Program-made: the position numbers and the translations under genes
DNA from: Bradyrhizobium sp. CB1650
GTDB taxonomy: Bacteria; Pseudomonadota; Alphaproteobacteria; Rhizobiales; Xanthobacteraceae
Assembly: GCF_029761915.1 (NCBI RefSeq)
Contig: NZ_CP121695.1
Coordinates: 2,323,501-2,387,500, forward strand
Reading direction: 5' to 3'
Length of the DNA stretch: 64,000 bases
Shown: piece by piece, positions 20,222-28,577 of the stretch
How the letters are laid out: every line of letters begins with the position of its first letter
Position numbering within the stretch: position 1 is the first letter of the stretch
The notes under the pieces: generated by a model
Told to the model about the DNA's origin: nothing
Database searches by the model: none
The model's input: only the letters and a program-made list of their open reading frames with translations

Positions 20222-21232
20222 TCACGCGCATTGCATCACCTCATTGTCGATCTGGCCGCGCTCGACATATTGCAGCGTCAGCTCGGCGAGCGCCGGCGCG
20301 ATCAGGAAGCCGTGGCGGTAGAGCCCGTTGACGGCGATCCGGTCGCCGCGAACGCCGATACGCGGCAAATTGTCAGGGTAGGCGGGGCGAAGGCCCGAGC
20401 CGAATTCGACGATCCGTGCCTCTCCAAAGGCCGGATGCACGGCATAGGCCGCGCCCAGGAGCTCCAGCGCGGAACGCACGCTGACGCCGGTGTCCTCGGC
20501 CTCGATCGAGGTCGCACCCAGCATGAACAGGTTGTCCTCGCGCGGAATGACGTAGAGCGGCCAGCGCGGATGGATGAGGCGCACGGGACGCGCAAGCTGC
20601 ACCTCGCTGGTCTCGATCAGGATCATCTCGCCCTTGACGCCGCGCAATTCGGGTTGCGTCTCGCGCGCGGCAAGGCCGCGGCAGTCGATCACGATGCCGT
20701 CGAGATCTTTGCTGCTGACGTCGCTGGAAAACTTGATGGTGCCGCCTGCGGCGCGGATGCGCTCGTGGAGCTTCGGCAGCACGCGGCGCGGCTCGACATG
20801 GCCCTCGGTCGGGAAGAACAGCGCCTCGCGGAAGCGACCTTCGAGCGACGGCTCGAGCTCGGCAAGGCTGGCGGCATCGAGCCGCCGATGGCCCCCGGTC
20901 ATGCGCGCAAAGCGCTCGAAATCGTTGCGCTCGCGCGGATGGGCCACGACCAGCGACCCGTTGAACGGGGTATCAGGCAGTTCGCGCCGCCAGATGTCGA
21001 GGGAGCGCAGGCCGAGCCGGCTGATGATGGGTTCGGCGACCTCGGCCTCGCAGTAGGGCGCGAGCATGCCGCCGGCCCAGTGGCTGGTGGAGTCCGTCAT
21101 CCCAGCGTGACCGCGCTCGTGCAGGATCACGGCATGGCCGGCCTGCGCGAACAACAGCGCATGCCAGGCCCCTGCAATGCCTGCGCCGATGATGGATACC
21201 GGGGAATCCGGTCGCTTGGTGGTCTGGTACAT
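20222..21232 (-). CDS. thiO: Glycine oxidase ThiO
   Basis: A 336-residue FAD-dependent D-amino-acid-oxidase-fold protein that oxidises glycine to the imine needed by ThiG. The N-terminal dinucleotide motif GAGIAGAWHALLFAQAG, the SHWAGGMLAPYCE flavin segment, and the C-terminal GLYRHGFLIAPALAEL are typical. It is the first gene of the thiO-S-G-E-C operon and lies directly behind the TPP riboswitch. Confidence 0.94.
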   Translation of the reverse strand: MYQTTKRPDSPVSIIGAGIAGAWHALLFAQAGHAVILHERGHAGMTDSTSHWAGGMLAPYCEAEVAEPIISRLGLRSLDIWRRELPDTPFNGSLVVAHPRERNDFERFARMTGGHRRLDAASLAELEPSLEGRFREALFFPTEGHVEPRRVLPKLHERIRAAGGTIKFSSDVSSKDLDGIVIDCRGLAARETQPELRGVKGEMILIETSEVQLARPVRLIHPRWPLYVIPREDNLFMLGATSIEAEDTGVSVRSALELLGAAYAVHPAFGEARIVEFGSGLRPAYPDNLPRIGVRGDRIAVNGLYRHGFLIAPALAELTLQYVERGQIDNEVMQCA

Positions 21233-21236
21233 CCCT

Positions 21237-21345
21237 GTCCCTTCGCCGGCATGACCCGGATCAGGTTCAAAGGGTCACCGCGGTCCTGGGCGGACTTGCC
21301 CATTTAGCGGTATCTCAGCTCCTCCTCGGAGCACCCCTCGGAACG
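21237..21345 (-). promoter_or_regulatory. TPP riboswitch (THI element) controlling the thi operon
   Basis: On the minus strand the conserved parts occur in order: GGGGTGC, then CTGAGA (plus-strand 21313-21318), then ACCCTTTGAACCTGATC (21259-21275) and CCGGGTCATGCCGGCGAAGGGA. The closing P1 3' strand contains AAGGGA, which is also the ribosome-binding site five bases from the thiO ATG, so TPP binding is predicted to block translation initiation. Confidence 0.96.
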
Positions 21346-21391
21346 GCGCTAATGTATGCGAGTGACGGCCTGTGTCAACGCACTTGGCGCT

Positions 21392-21477
21392 CGTCATGCC
21401 CGGGCTCGTCCCGGGCATCCACGTTCTTGGGCGCCGCGCGAAGGTCGTGGATGGCCGGGACAAGCCCGGCCATGACG
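21392..21477. repeat. Palindromic intergenic repeat, CGTCATGCCCGGG family, copy 2
   Basis: CGTCATGCCCGGGCTCGTCC ... GGACAAGCCCGGCCATGACG, the same length and inner structure as 13992-14077. Confidence 0.85.
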
Positions 21478-21481
21478 GCGA

Positions 21482-22015
21482 CTATTGATTGGGAACCTGC
21501 GCCCGCGCATTGCGCAGGCTCTGGGCCAGCTTTCTCTGCGGCTTTGTGCCGAACATGGGCTGCGGATTGCCGTTCGGCTCGAGCCAGGTTTCGCTACTTG
21601 CCTGTTGCACCACCTCATGCCGCTGCCGCTTTGCGGCGTAGTAATAGCCGCCTGCATAATAACGAATGGCTCGTGCGTGATCGCCATTGGCGGCGTGATA
21701 GGCTCCGGCGAGGTATTTTACGGCGTAGGTGAGGTTGGTGTTGGGATCGCGCAGGCCTGCGGCATCGCCGGTGTAGCCGACCCCGCGGGCGGTCGCGAGC
21801 TTGATCTGCATCAGTCCGATCGTGCCGCCGCGGCCGACCAGATGCGGCTGATAACGGCTCTCGCGCATGATGACGCGGTGCACCAGCGCTTCCGGCACGC
21901 CGTTGGCGCGGGCATGCGCCGCGACCATCTCGGCATATTCGCTTTCACCGGCGTGCGCCCCGTGCGCAATCATCAATCCGGCTGCAACGAAAGCGGCAAT
22001 ACGAAAAATTTTCAT
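21482..22015 (-). CDS. Exported SLT-domain lytic transglycosylase
   Basis: A 177-residue protein with signal peptide (MKIFRIAAFVAAGLMIAHGA, cut after AHA) and a single SLT/lysozyme-like domain: VHRVIMRESRYQPHLVG with the catalytic Glu, GTIGLMQIKLATARGVGY, and NLTYAVKYLAGAYHAANGD. The C-terminal 60 residues are Gln/Asn-rich and non-conserved. The ATG at 22015 follows GAGGAG. It should cut glycan strands in the periplasm. Confidence 0.92.
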   Translation of the reverse strand: MKIFRIAAFVAAGLMIAHGAHAGESEYAEMVAAHARANGVPEALVHRVIMRESRYQPHLVGRGGTIGLMQIKLATARGVGYTGDAAGLRDPNTNLTYAVKYLAGAYHAANGDHARAIRYYAGGYYYAAKRQRHEVVQQASSETWLEPNGNPQPMFGTKPQRKLAQSLRNARAQVPNQ

Positions 22016-22250
22016 CGAAATGCTCCTCGGCAGAACGGACCTGCGCCCATGCGCGTTAGGCCGTGGGAACACGGCGATGATGTGGCGAAACGCCGCCATC
22101 GGCGATTTTGGCCGGTTCGTCGCTTTTACGACTCAAACATAAGTTAACAGCAGGGCCGGCGGAGCGCGTTACGCGACAGACAATAGGCCTGTCCATTCGC
22201 GCGCTCGCCCAAAAACGGCAAGTCAAAATCAGCAATTCGGGAGGACGTCC

Positions 22251-22451
22251 ATGACTAGAGCAGACATCGGCGACATCCCCAAGCAGAACCCCTGTGCCCA
22301 ATGCGGCATGCCGATCCCGTTCCCGGACTGGATCGAGCCGGGCGAAGGGCGCGTTTCCTATCTCTGGAAATGCAGCGCCTGCGGCTACCGCTTCGAGGCG
22401 GTGGCGATCTTCGAACATCCCGCCGTCGAGCATCCGCCGCTCGCTGCTTGA
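22251..22451 (+). CDS. Small zinc-ribbon-like protein
   Basis: A 66-residue protein with two C-x2-C pairs (CAQCGM and CSACGY) spaced 27 residues apart, compatible with one structural zinc site. No signal peptide. GGGAGG stands seven bases before the ATG. No known function. Confidence 0.72.
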   Translation: MTRADIGDIPKQNPCAQCGMPIPFPDWIEPGEGRVSYLWKCSACGYRFEAVAIFEHPAVEHPPLAA

Positions 22452-22459
22452 GCCGCCGC

Positions 22460-23785
22460 TCACGCCGCGAGACGCGGCTGCTGCCAGATCGGCAATTGCA
22501 TCCGCACGATCAGCCCGTGCGGCGTGCGGTCGTGCAGCGACAGCTCGCCGCCATGCGCGATCGCGATCGCGCGCGCAATCGACAGGCCAAGTCCGAACCC
22601 CGTCGAGTCATCCATGGTGCGCGCGTCATCGCCGCGCACGAACGGCTCCAGCATCTCCTGCTTGCGCGCATCCGAAATGCCGGGGCCGTCGTCCTCGACG
22701 TCGATCGTGATACGGGTGCCGTCGACGTCGAGCCGGATCGTCACTTCGGCGCCGAAGCGCACGGCGTTCTCGACGAGGTTGGTGATGCCGCGGTGGAGGT
22801 CGTCGGGCCGTAGCGCGGCGGTCGCCGACGCCGGCCCGTCATAATGCACGACGTGGCCGATGTCGCCGAACTGGTCGGCGATGAGCTGCAGCGTGCTCGC
22901 AACGTCGACCAGCGTCACCGCCTCGAGCTTGCGGTCGTTGCGCAGCAGCGACAGCACGGACTCCAGCATCGAGCGCATCTGGTCGAGATCGATCAGCATG
23001 CGCTTGCGGTTGCCTTCGTCCTCGATGAACTCTGCGCGCAGCCTCAAGCGCGTGATCGGAGTGCGCAGATCGTGGCTGATCGCCGCCAGCATCCTGGTGC
23101 GATCGGACATCAGCCGCGCGATCCGTTCATGCATGCGGTTGAGCGCGCGCGCGGCCTGGCGGATTTCCTCCGGGCCGCGCTCGGGCAGCGGCTCGGCCGT
23201 CCCGTCCAGGCTGAAATTCTCGGCGGCCTTGGCGAAGGACGACAGCGGGCTCGCCAGTGCACGCGCCGCCCACAGGCCGAGCACGGTGACGCAGATGAAG
23301 GCGGTCATCAGCGTCATCAACCACGGCCCGCCCCAGAACCACGGCCGCGGACCGTTGTCGACACGGCCTGCGATCATGGTGCCGTCGGGCAGCTCCACGC
23401 CGATGCGACGCATGCCGCCGTCCGGGGCGAGCTGCACCACCCTGTAGCCGCGGCCGAGATGCCGGCGCATTCCGTACAGGTGCCCGCCTTCGCTCTCCTC
23501 GACGATCCTCGCCGTGCCGGGCGCGACCGTCTCGATGCCGAGCCTGGGGAATGCGCGCGCGAGATCGCTCATCAGGCGCGACCGCTCGCTCCCGCCTGCG
23601 GACGCGAGCAGCAGCGCGGCATCCGCAAGCTGATGGCCGCCGTCCGGCGGGGTGTCGGGGCGGTCGGGCCGGCCGATCAGGAAGGCGGCGGTGACGACGA
23701 GATGGAGCGCAACGGTCGAGGCGAGGACGAGCGCGGCGATCTGTCCGCCGATGCCCTTGAGGTGGAAGAACCCGAACGGCTTCAT
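22460..23785 (-). CDS. Two-component sensor histidine kinase
   Basis: A 441-residue inner-membrane kinase: TM1 about residues 14-37, a periplasmic domain to about 150, TM2 about 154-175, HAMP, then HisKA with phospho-acceptor His238 in AISHDLRTPITR. The ATPase domain has N box ITNLVENAVRF, G1 VEDDGPGIS and G2 GFGLGLSIARAIA. The order places it in the EnvZ/OmpR-type group. It is encoded 14 bases downstream of its response regulator, so they form one operon. Signal unknown. Confidence 0.93.
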   Translation of the reverse strand: MKPFGFFHLKGIGGQIAALVLASTVALHLVVTAAFLIGRPDRPDTPPDGGHQLADAALLLASAGGSERSRLMSDLARAFPRLGIETVAPGTARIVEESEGGHLYGMRRHLGRGYRVVQLAPDGGMRRIGVELPDGTMIAGRVDNGPRPWFWGGPWLMTLMTAFICVTVLGLWAARALASPLSSFAKAAENFSLDGTAEPLPERGPEEIRQAARALNRMHERIARLMSDRTRMLAAISHDLRTPITRLRLRAEFIEDEGNRKRMLIDLDQMRSMLESVLSLLRNDRKLEAVTLVDVASTLQLIADQFGDIGHVVHYDGPASATAALRPDDLHRGITNLVENAVRFGAEVTIRLDVDGTRITIDVEDDGPGISDARKQEMLEPFVRGDDARTMDDSTGFGLGLSIARAIAIAHGGELSLHDRTPHGLIVRMQLPIWQQPRLAA

Positions 23786-23799
23786 GGCCGACGTCCCCC

Positions 23800-24570
23800 T
23801 TAGTTGCTCAGGGGCGTCGTGACCGCTTCGGTTCTCACTGCTTCAGGTCTTATTGCTTCAGTTCTCGGCGTGAACAGGTAGCCGCCGGAGCGGACCGTCT
23901 TGATGATGGTCGGATCCTGCGGATTGGGTTCGATCTTGCGGCGGATGCGGCTGACCAGCACGTCGATGGAGCGCTCGAACGAACCGGTGTTGCGCCCCTG
24001 CGTGAGGTCGAGCAGGCTGTCGCGCGACAGCACGCGGCCGGGCCGCTCGCAGAATGTCCTGAGCAGATCGAACTCGGCGCTGGTCACCGCGACGCGCGCG
24101 CCTTCCGGATTGCGCAATTCGCGCAGGCGCAGGTCGATGCGCCAGCCCTCGAAAGTCAGCGTGCTCACGCCTTCGATCGCGCTTGCGGCCTGTGCCGCCG
24201 CTTGGCGGCGCAGCACCGCGTTGATGCGCGCGAGCAGCTCGCGCGGATTGAACGGCTTCGGCAAATAGTCGTCGGCGCCCATCTCGAGGCCGACGATGCG
24301 ATCGACGTCCTCGCCGCGCGCGGTCAGCATGATGATCGGCGTCTGCGCTTCCGCGCGCACCTTGCGGCACAGGCTCAGCCCGTCCTCGCCGGGCAGCATG
24401 ACGTCGAGGATGATGAGGTCGACGCGGTGGTCGGCCATGGCGCGCGACATCTCGCGGCCGTCGCTGACGGCGGTGACGTTGCAGGCGTTGTTGCGCAGGT
24501 ACTTCGCAATCAACGTCCGGGTTTCGCGGTCGTCCTCGACGACCAGGATGTTGGGCGAGGGAATAGCCAT
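23800..24570 (-). CDS. OmpR/PhoB-family response regulator
   Basis: A 256-residue regulator: receiver domain with acidic pocket VEDD, phospho-acceptor Asp56 in LIILDVMLPGEDG, Thr in MLTARG and Lys105 in LPKPF; then a winged helix with SAEFDLLRTFCERPGRVLSRD and RSIDVLVSRIRRKIEPNPQDP, ending IIKTVRSGGYLF. The C-terminal tail has short EA(V/I)R repeats. The ATG at 24570 is preceded by AGAGGAC; the longer upstream frame is not native. Confidence 0.94.
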   Translation of the reverse strand: MAIPSPNILVVEDDRETRTLIAKYLRNNACNVTAVSDGREMSRAMADHRVDLIILDVMLPGEDGLSLCRKVRAEAQTPIIMLTARGEDVDRIVGLEMGADDYLPKPFNPRELLARINAVLRRQAAAQAASAIEGVSTLTFEGWRIDLRLRELRNPEGARVAVTSAEFDLLRTFCERPGRVLSRDSLLDLTQGRNTGSFERSIDVLVSRIRRKIEPNPQDPTIIKTVRSGGYLFTPRTEAIRPEAVRTEAVTTPLSN

Positions 24571-24749
24571 GTCCTCTGTTTGTCCAAGATTCGGGCCGAA
24601 CGGCGAAGATTTTTGTTTCAATTTGTTTCCGGCTGGCCTGCTCGCAACACCCGGCAACAGCCTGGCCGGTGAACGGCAAGGTCTCGTTAAGATCGTTAAC
24701 CATACCGTCAAGCCGTCGCGCAAGATACCGTAGAAACCCTGGAGCCATC

Positions 24750-25319
24750 ATGAGCACGATCTCGTCGCTCGCAAGCGGCAGCTACCAGTCGCCGCTACAG
24801 CGGCTACAGCAGGAATTGCAATCGGAAGTCTCCGCCGGCACGATCTCCTCGTCGGATCAGTCCGCGCTCTCGACGGCGCTCAACGACATCGACACGGCGC
24901 TGCAGCAGAGCCGCGCCAGCGACGAGTCCGGCGGCACGCGGACGTCGAAGGACGACATGAAGTCGAAGATCGACGACCTCATCTCCAATGAGGTGTCGAA
25001 CGGGACGCTGACCTCGGACCAGGCCGACGAGCTCAAGGGCGTGTTCGAGGCGGCGTTCTCCAAGGGCCCGCAGGGCGCGGGCGGTCCGCCGCCCGGCCCG
25101 CCGCCGTCGGATGACGGCTCCTCCGATCAGTCGTCCTCGTCCACGGACTCGACGAGCAGTACGTCGAGCGACCAGGCCGCGGCCGAGATCCTCCAGCAGT
25201 TTCTCCGGGCGCTGCAGCAGGCGCAGTCATCGACGTCGTCCTACGGCGCCTCCGGCGCCGCGACCAACGCGTCGAGCGGCTCGCAATTCTCCGCACTGCT
25301 GATCGACTACAAGAGCTGA
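24750..25319 (+). CDS. Hypothetical Ser/Gln-rich protein with central helical domain
   Basis: A 189-residue protein from the ATG at 24750 (GGAG upstream). No signal peptide. The N-terminal half (LQRLQQELQSEVSAGTISSSDQSAL ... DDLISNEVSNGTLTSDQADEL) contains two similar helix-loop units that look like an internal duplication with EF-hand-like loop spacing but no canonical calcium ligands. It is followed by a Gly/Pro stretch (GGPPPGPPPSDD) and a Ser/Thr/Asp run. Function unknown. Confidence 0.7.
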   Translation: MSTISSLASGSYQSPLQRLQQELQSEVSAGTISSSDQSALSTALNDIDTALQQSRASDESGGTRTSKDDMKSKIDDLISNEVSNGTLTSDQADELKGVFEAAFSKGPQGAGGPPPGPPPSDDGSSDQSSSSTDSTSSTSSDQAAAEILQQFLRALQQAQSSTSSYGASGAATNASSGSQFSALLIDYKS

Positions 25320-25484
25320 CCTGAGCGACGCAGGTCGGCGCGTTCCTCGCCGCGATCTTGCTTCTTCCCAGGGCGCATGATCGTCGGCGGGGAACCGTGC
25401 CTCGCAGGTGTTCCTGCGTGACTTGCGGAACATTCGTCGCAATGCAGCGGCACGCGAAAGTAGCAACGAAATTGCCGCACCTTC

Positions 25485-25509
25485 GGAACTGCGACTGATC
25501 AAGTCTGTT
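25485..25509 (+). promoter_or_regulatory. Possible EcfG (general stress sigma) promoter
   Basis: GGAAC at 25485-25489 and TGTT at 25506-25509 are separated by 16 bases, matching the GGAAC-N16/17-(C)GTT pattern of alphaproteobacterial EcfG promoters except for T in place of C at the first -10 position. It lies 37 bases before the PRC-barrel gene. Confidence 0.45.
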
Positions 25510-25545
25510 TTCTTCGCACAAGGTTTCTTGTTGAAGGAGAGGACA

Positions 25546-26094
25546 ATGTTGATCAAATCGATCGCGGCCGGCCTCGCCGGGACCGCGCTGCTGGCGACTG
25601 TAGCGTTTGCACAATCGCCGCCTGCACAATCGCCGACCGCGACCACCGACAAGGCTCCGACCGCGGCAGCGACGACCACCACCTCGGCGTCGAACGAGTG
25701 GCGTGCATCGAAGATGTCGGGCCTGAAGGTCTACAATGACGCCAACGAGAACATCGGCTCGATCAACGATCTGCTGATGGACAAGAGCGGTGCCATCAAG
25801 ATCGCCGTGATCGGCGTCGGCGGCTTCCTCGGCATGGGCGAGCATCTCGTCGCCGTGCCCTACGAGAAGCTGAAGTTCGCCGACGAGGCCGTCGCCTACA
25901 GCGGCACCGGCACCGGTATGAGCCCGGGTGGTGCCAAGCCCCCGGCATCGACGACGACGGGCGCTGCGACCGGCACCGACAAGACCGCGACGACCCCGAC
26001 CAAGCCGTCGAAAACGTGGTATCCGGACCACGCCGTGTTCAACGCGTCCAAGGACGAGCTGAAGAACATGCCCGAGTTCAAGTACTCGGAGTGA
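25546..26094 (+). CDS. Exported PRC-barrel domain protein
   Basis: A 182-residue protein with a signal peptide (MLIKSIAAGLAGTALLATVAFA) and an Ala/Thr/Pro-rich linker. The PRC-barrel core has ASKMSGLKVYNDANENIG, INDLLMDKSGAIKIAVIGVG and FLGMGEHLVAVPYEKL. The PRC barrel is a photosynthetic-reaction-centre-like beta domain used as a structural module. AAGGAGAGG precedes the ATG. A possible EcfG promoter lies upstream, in line with the stress role of many such proteins. Confidence 0.85.
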   Translation: MLIKSIAAGLAGTALLATVAFAQSPPAQSPTATTDKAPTAAATTTTSASNEWRASKMSGLKVYNDANENIGSINDLLMDKSGAIKIAVIGVGGFLGMGEHLVAVPYEKLKFADEAVAYSGTGTGMSPGGAKPPASTTTGAATGTDKTATTPTKPSKTWYPDHAVFNASKDELKNMPEFKYSE

Positions 26095-26161
26095 TGCGGC
26101 CAGGCTGACCGTCAAGACGAAGCGCGCCTGGTTTTCACCGGGCGCGCTGCCGTGTCTTTTT

Positions 26162-26191
26162 CGTCATTGCGAGGAGCGAAGCGACGAAGCA
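26162..26191. repeat. Half copy of the CGTCATTGCGAGC repeat
   Basis: CGTCATTGCGAGGAGCGAAG matches the left end of the repeat at 18344-18430 without the right arm. Confidence 0.55.
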
Positions 26192-26211
26192 AAAGGGGAG
26201 AACGAACGCGA

Positions 26212-27774
26212 CTATTGCAGCTTCGTCACGGACACGTTGAGCGAGCCGCCGGCTTCCGCGATCACGCGCAGCGTGTTGGAATCGAACGCGATGTCGGCGA
26301 GCGTCAGGCTGTCGATCTTGGCCTCGACGCGCACGCCGTCATCGGTCTTCTGGTAGTCGGCGATCGCGGCGGCGATCTTCTCGCGCGCGTTGGCGGCGAT
26401 CGGCTTCAGGTCGAGCGTCGCCTTCTGCATGAGCGCCTGCTGCATTTGCGGCACCACCGCGCGCGCGGCCGTTCCCAACAGGCCGAATGCCGCCTCGGAC
26501 TCCACCGCGAGCTGGATATCGGCAAGCCGCAGCGTCTGCTGTGCCTGGTCGAGCATCGGCCGGCCCCAGATGTGCACGGTCGCCTCCGCGCCGAGGCCGA
26601 GCCAGCTCTTCTTCTCCTTGGCGCGCACCAGAAGCGAGATCAGGAGCCGGTCGCCCGACGGGACAACGTTGACGCTCTTCACGGTGACGTCGACCGGGCC
26701 GGAGCCGTCCTCGGGATAGGTGTGCCCGACCATTTGCGCGGCGACGAGCTTGTTGATCTCGGTGAAAGGCACGTCGATCGGCACGCCGATGTTCACGCCG
26801 GTGCCGGTCGGCGGCACGATCGAGATCTTGTCGGGGAAGGGGCAATTGGGCTTGGTTTGTGTTGCGGTGACGCGCGTCTCGGCTTCGAGGCCGAGCAGGA
26901 GCGTCACGGCCTTTGCATCGACGCGCGGCTGGGCCGCGATCGCGCGGATCGGCTTCATCTCGAGCCAGAGTTGCGGGAGCGCGGCGGAGGAGCCCGAGCC
27001 TTGCAGCGGGATCGAGCGGCAGGCCTTGGTCCATTGCGCCTTCGCGCTCTCGCGCAGGCTCGGATCGTTGCGGATACGTTCAGCGGCGGCGTTGAGCTGG
27101 TCGTCGACTGTCTTGTCGATCAGCGGCTTCACCTGCGCCGGCACGTTGACCCTGGCGCCGGCGACCGAGAGATTGGTGTCGCCGAGATTGACCTGGGCGC
27201 CGAGATTGGGCTCGAGATACCAGGCCGCCGCGAGCTTCGGGCGCGAGGTGATGACCACGTTGCCCTTGATCTCGGCGCTGGCATTCAGGTTCTTGATGTT
27301 GACCGCGCCGATCTGCTTTGCGGCATTGCCGCCGAGCACGCTGCCGAGCGCCTCGCCGAGCGCGCCGGTGGCCTTCGACGACAGCGATCCCGTCACGTTC
27401 AGCTTGCCGCTGAGCGGCGTCGACAGCGTCAGCACGTCCTTGTCGCCGACGGCCGAGATCGGCCCGCGCATCGCCGACCAGCCGATATCGGCGTTCTCCA
27501 GGATCTGCGAGATCGGATTGTCGGCCTTGCCGGCGAAATTGCGCGGCGCGGCTTTCTCGGCCTGTTCCCGGATCGCCGACAGCGCGATGGCCACCGGCGC
27601 CACCACGATCGAGCTCTTCGAGACCGGCGGCAGCGGCGGCAGTTGCGCCACCGCGGGCGCCGGCCCGGTGGCGGGGGATGACAGCCAGTCCATCGTCTTC
27701 AGGCTGATGAAAAACGACGCCGCGATCACGGCGACGGCGATCAGCACGGTCTTCAAGTTCAACGTTAGTCGCAT
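26212..27774 (-). CDS. DUF4403 family protein, membrane-anchored
   Basis: A 520-residue protein with an N-terminal signal anchor (NLKTVLIAVAVIAASFFISL) and a long extracytoplasmic part containing repeated SSIVVAPVAIAL / beta-rich segments of DUF4403, with the DNPISQILENADIGW, MVGHTYPEDGSGPVDVTVKSV and LGLGAEATVHIWGRPMLD blocks. The fold resembles lipid-transfer (SMP/BPI-like) tubes, but that is inference. I use the ATG at 27774, since a preceding TTG is weak. It ends in a non-coding stretch. Confidence 0.85.
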   Translation of the reverse strand: MRLTLNLKTVLIAVAVIAASFFISLKTMDWLSSPATGPAPAVAQLPPLPPVSKSSIVVAPVAIALSAIREQAEKAAPRNFAGKADNPISQILENADIGWSAMRGPISAVGDKDVLTLSTPLSGKLNVTGSLSSKATGALGEALGSVLGGNAAKQIGAVNIKNLNASAEIKGNVVITSRPKLAAAWYLEPNLGAQVNLGDTNLSVAGARVNVPAQVKPLIDKTVDDQLNAAAERIRNDPSLRESAKAQWTKACRSIPLQGSGSSAALPQLWLEMKPIRAIAAQPRVDAKAVTLLLGLEAETRVTATQTKPNCPFPDKISIVPPTGTGVNIGVPIDVPFTEINKLVAAQMVGHTYPEDGSGPVDVTVKSVNVVPSGDRLLISLLVRAKEKKSWLGLGAEATVHIWGRPMLDQAQQTLRLADIQLAVESEAAFGLLGTAARAVVPQMQQALMQKATLDLKPIAANAREKIAAAIADYQKTDDGVRVEAKIDSLTLADIAFDSNTLRVIAEAGGSLNVSVTKLQ

Positions 27775-27901
27775 CAATCCCCCAAGCGGCCTCGGAGCGG
27801 GAGTCTACAGGGCAGGAGAGGGAGGCGCTAGAGCGCATGGATGGGGTGGAATTGGGGCGAATGATCAACGACCGCGGACGTCGTGGTGCAGATTGGCGCC
27901 G

Positions 27902-28549
27902 TCATCGCCGGGTGCCCCGCCTGGGACGGCGGATCGCTTTCACATTGCCGTGGCTTCCGCCCCCGCAGAAGAAGCGGTCGCCGCCATCGGATTCCAGTCC
28001 CGTGACGACCGTCCCGGCAGGCAGGTCGAGCTGCTCCAGCACCTTTCCCGTTTCGGGATCGATCCGCCGCACGTCACTTTCATCGTTTTCCAAAGTGCCG
28101 TGCCAGAGCTCACCGTCGACCCAGGTGACTCCCGTCACGAAGCGCTTGCTCTCGATGGTGCGGAGAACCGTCCCTGTTTCCGGATCGACCTGATGGATCT
28201 TCCGCTCCCGATATTGCCCGACCCAAAGCGAACCCTCGGCCCAGGCAAGTCCGGAATCGCCACCGCCGCCGGGCGCCGGAATGGTGGTGAGCACCTGGCC
28301 CGTCGCAGCATCGATCTTCTGGATACGATCCTCGGCGATCTGGAACAGGTGCCGACCGTCGAATGCCGTTCCCGCATGTGCGGCGACATTGATGGAGCGT
28401 GCGACCTTGCCGCTTGTCGGATCGACCGCATTCAACTTGTCGCCGGACGCGAACCAGACATGCGTGCCGTCATAGGTGACGCCGTGCACGCTCTCGACGC
28501 CCGCAAAAGGTCCGTACTCGCTGATGATTTCGGCGGCTGAACGTTTCAT
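27902..28549 (-). CDS. Glutamine-cyclotransferase-like/beta-propeller protein
   Basis: A 215-residue protein made of repeated short blade motifs such as GVTYDGTHVWFASGDKLNAVDP, AGTAFDGRHLFQIAEDRIQKID and LAWAEGSLWVGQYRERKIHQVDP, typical of the WD40-like/glutaminyl-cyclase-like beta propeller. No signal peptide. I start at the ATG at 28549 (MKRSAAEII...), which has an AGGGA site; an ATG at 28576 is possible. It is probably co-transcribed with the upstream regulator. Confidence 0.75.
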   Translation of the reverse strand: MKRSAAEIISEYGPFAGVESVHGVTYDGTHVWFASGDKLNAVDPTSGKVARSINVAAHAGTAFDGRHLFQIAEDRIQKIDAATGQVLTTIPAPGGGGDSGLAWAEGSLWVGQYRERKIHQVDPETGTVLRTIESKRFVTGVTWVDGELWHGTLENDESDVRRIDPETGKVLEQLDLPAGTVVTGLESDGGDRFFCGGGSHGNVKAIRRPRRGTRR

Positions 28550-28577
28550 GTGCTTGATCCCTGTGAGCTGATCCATC

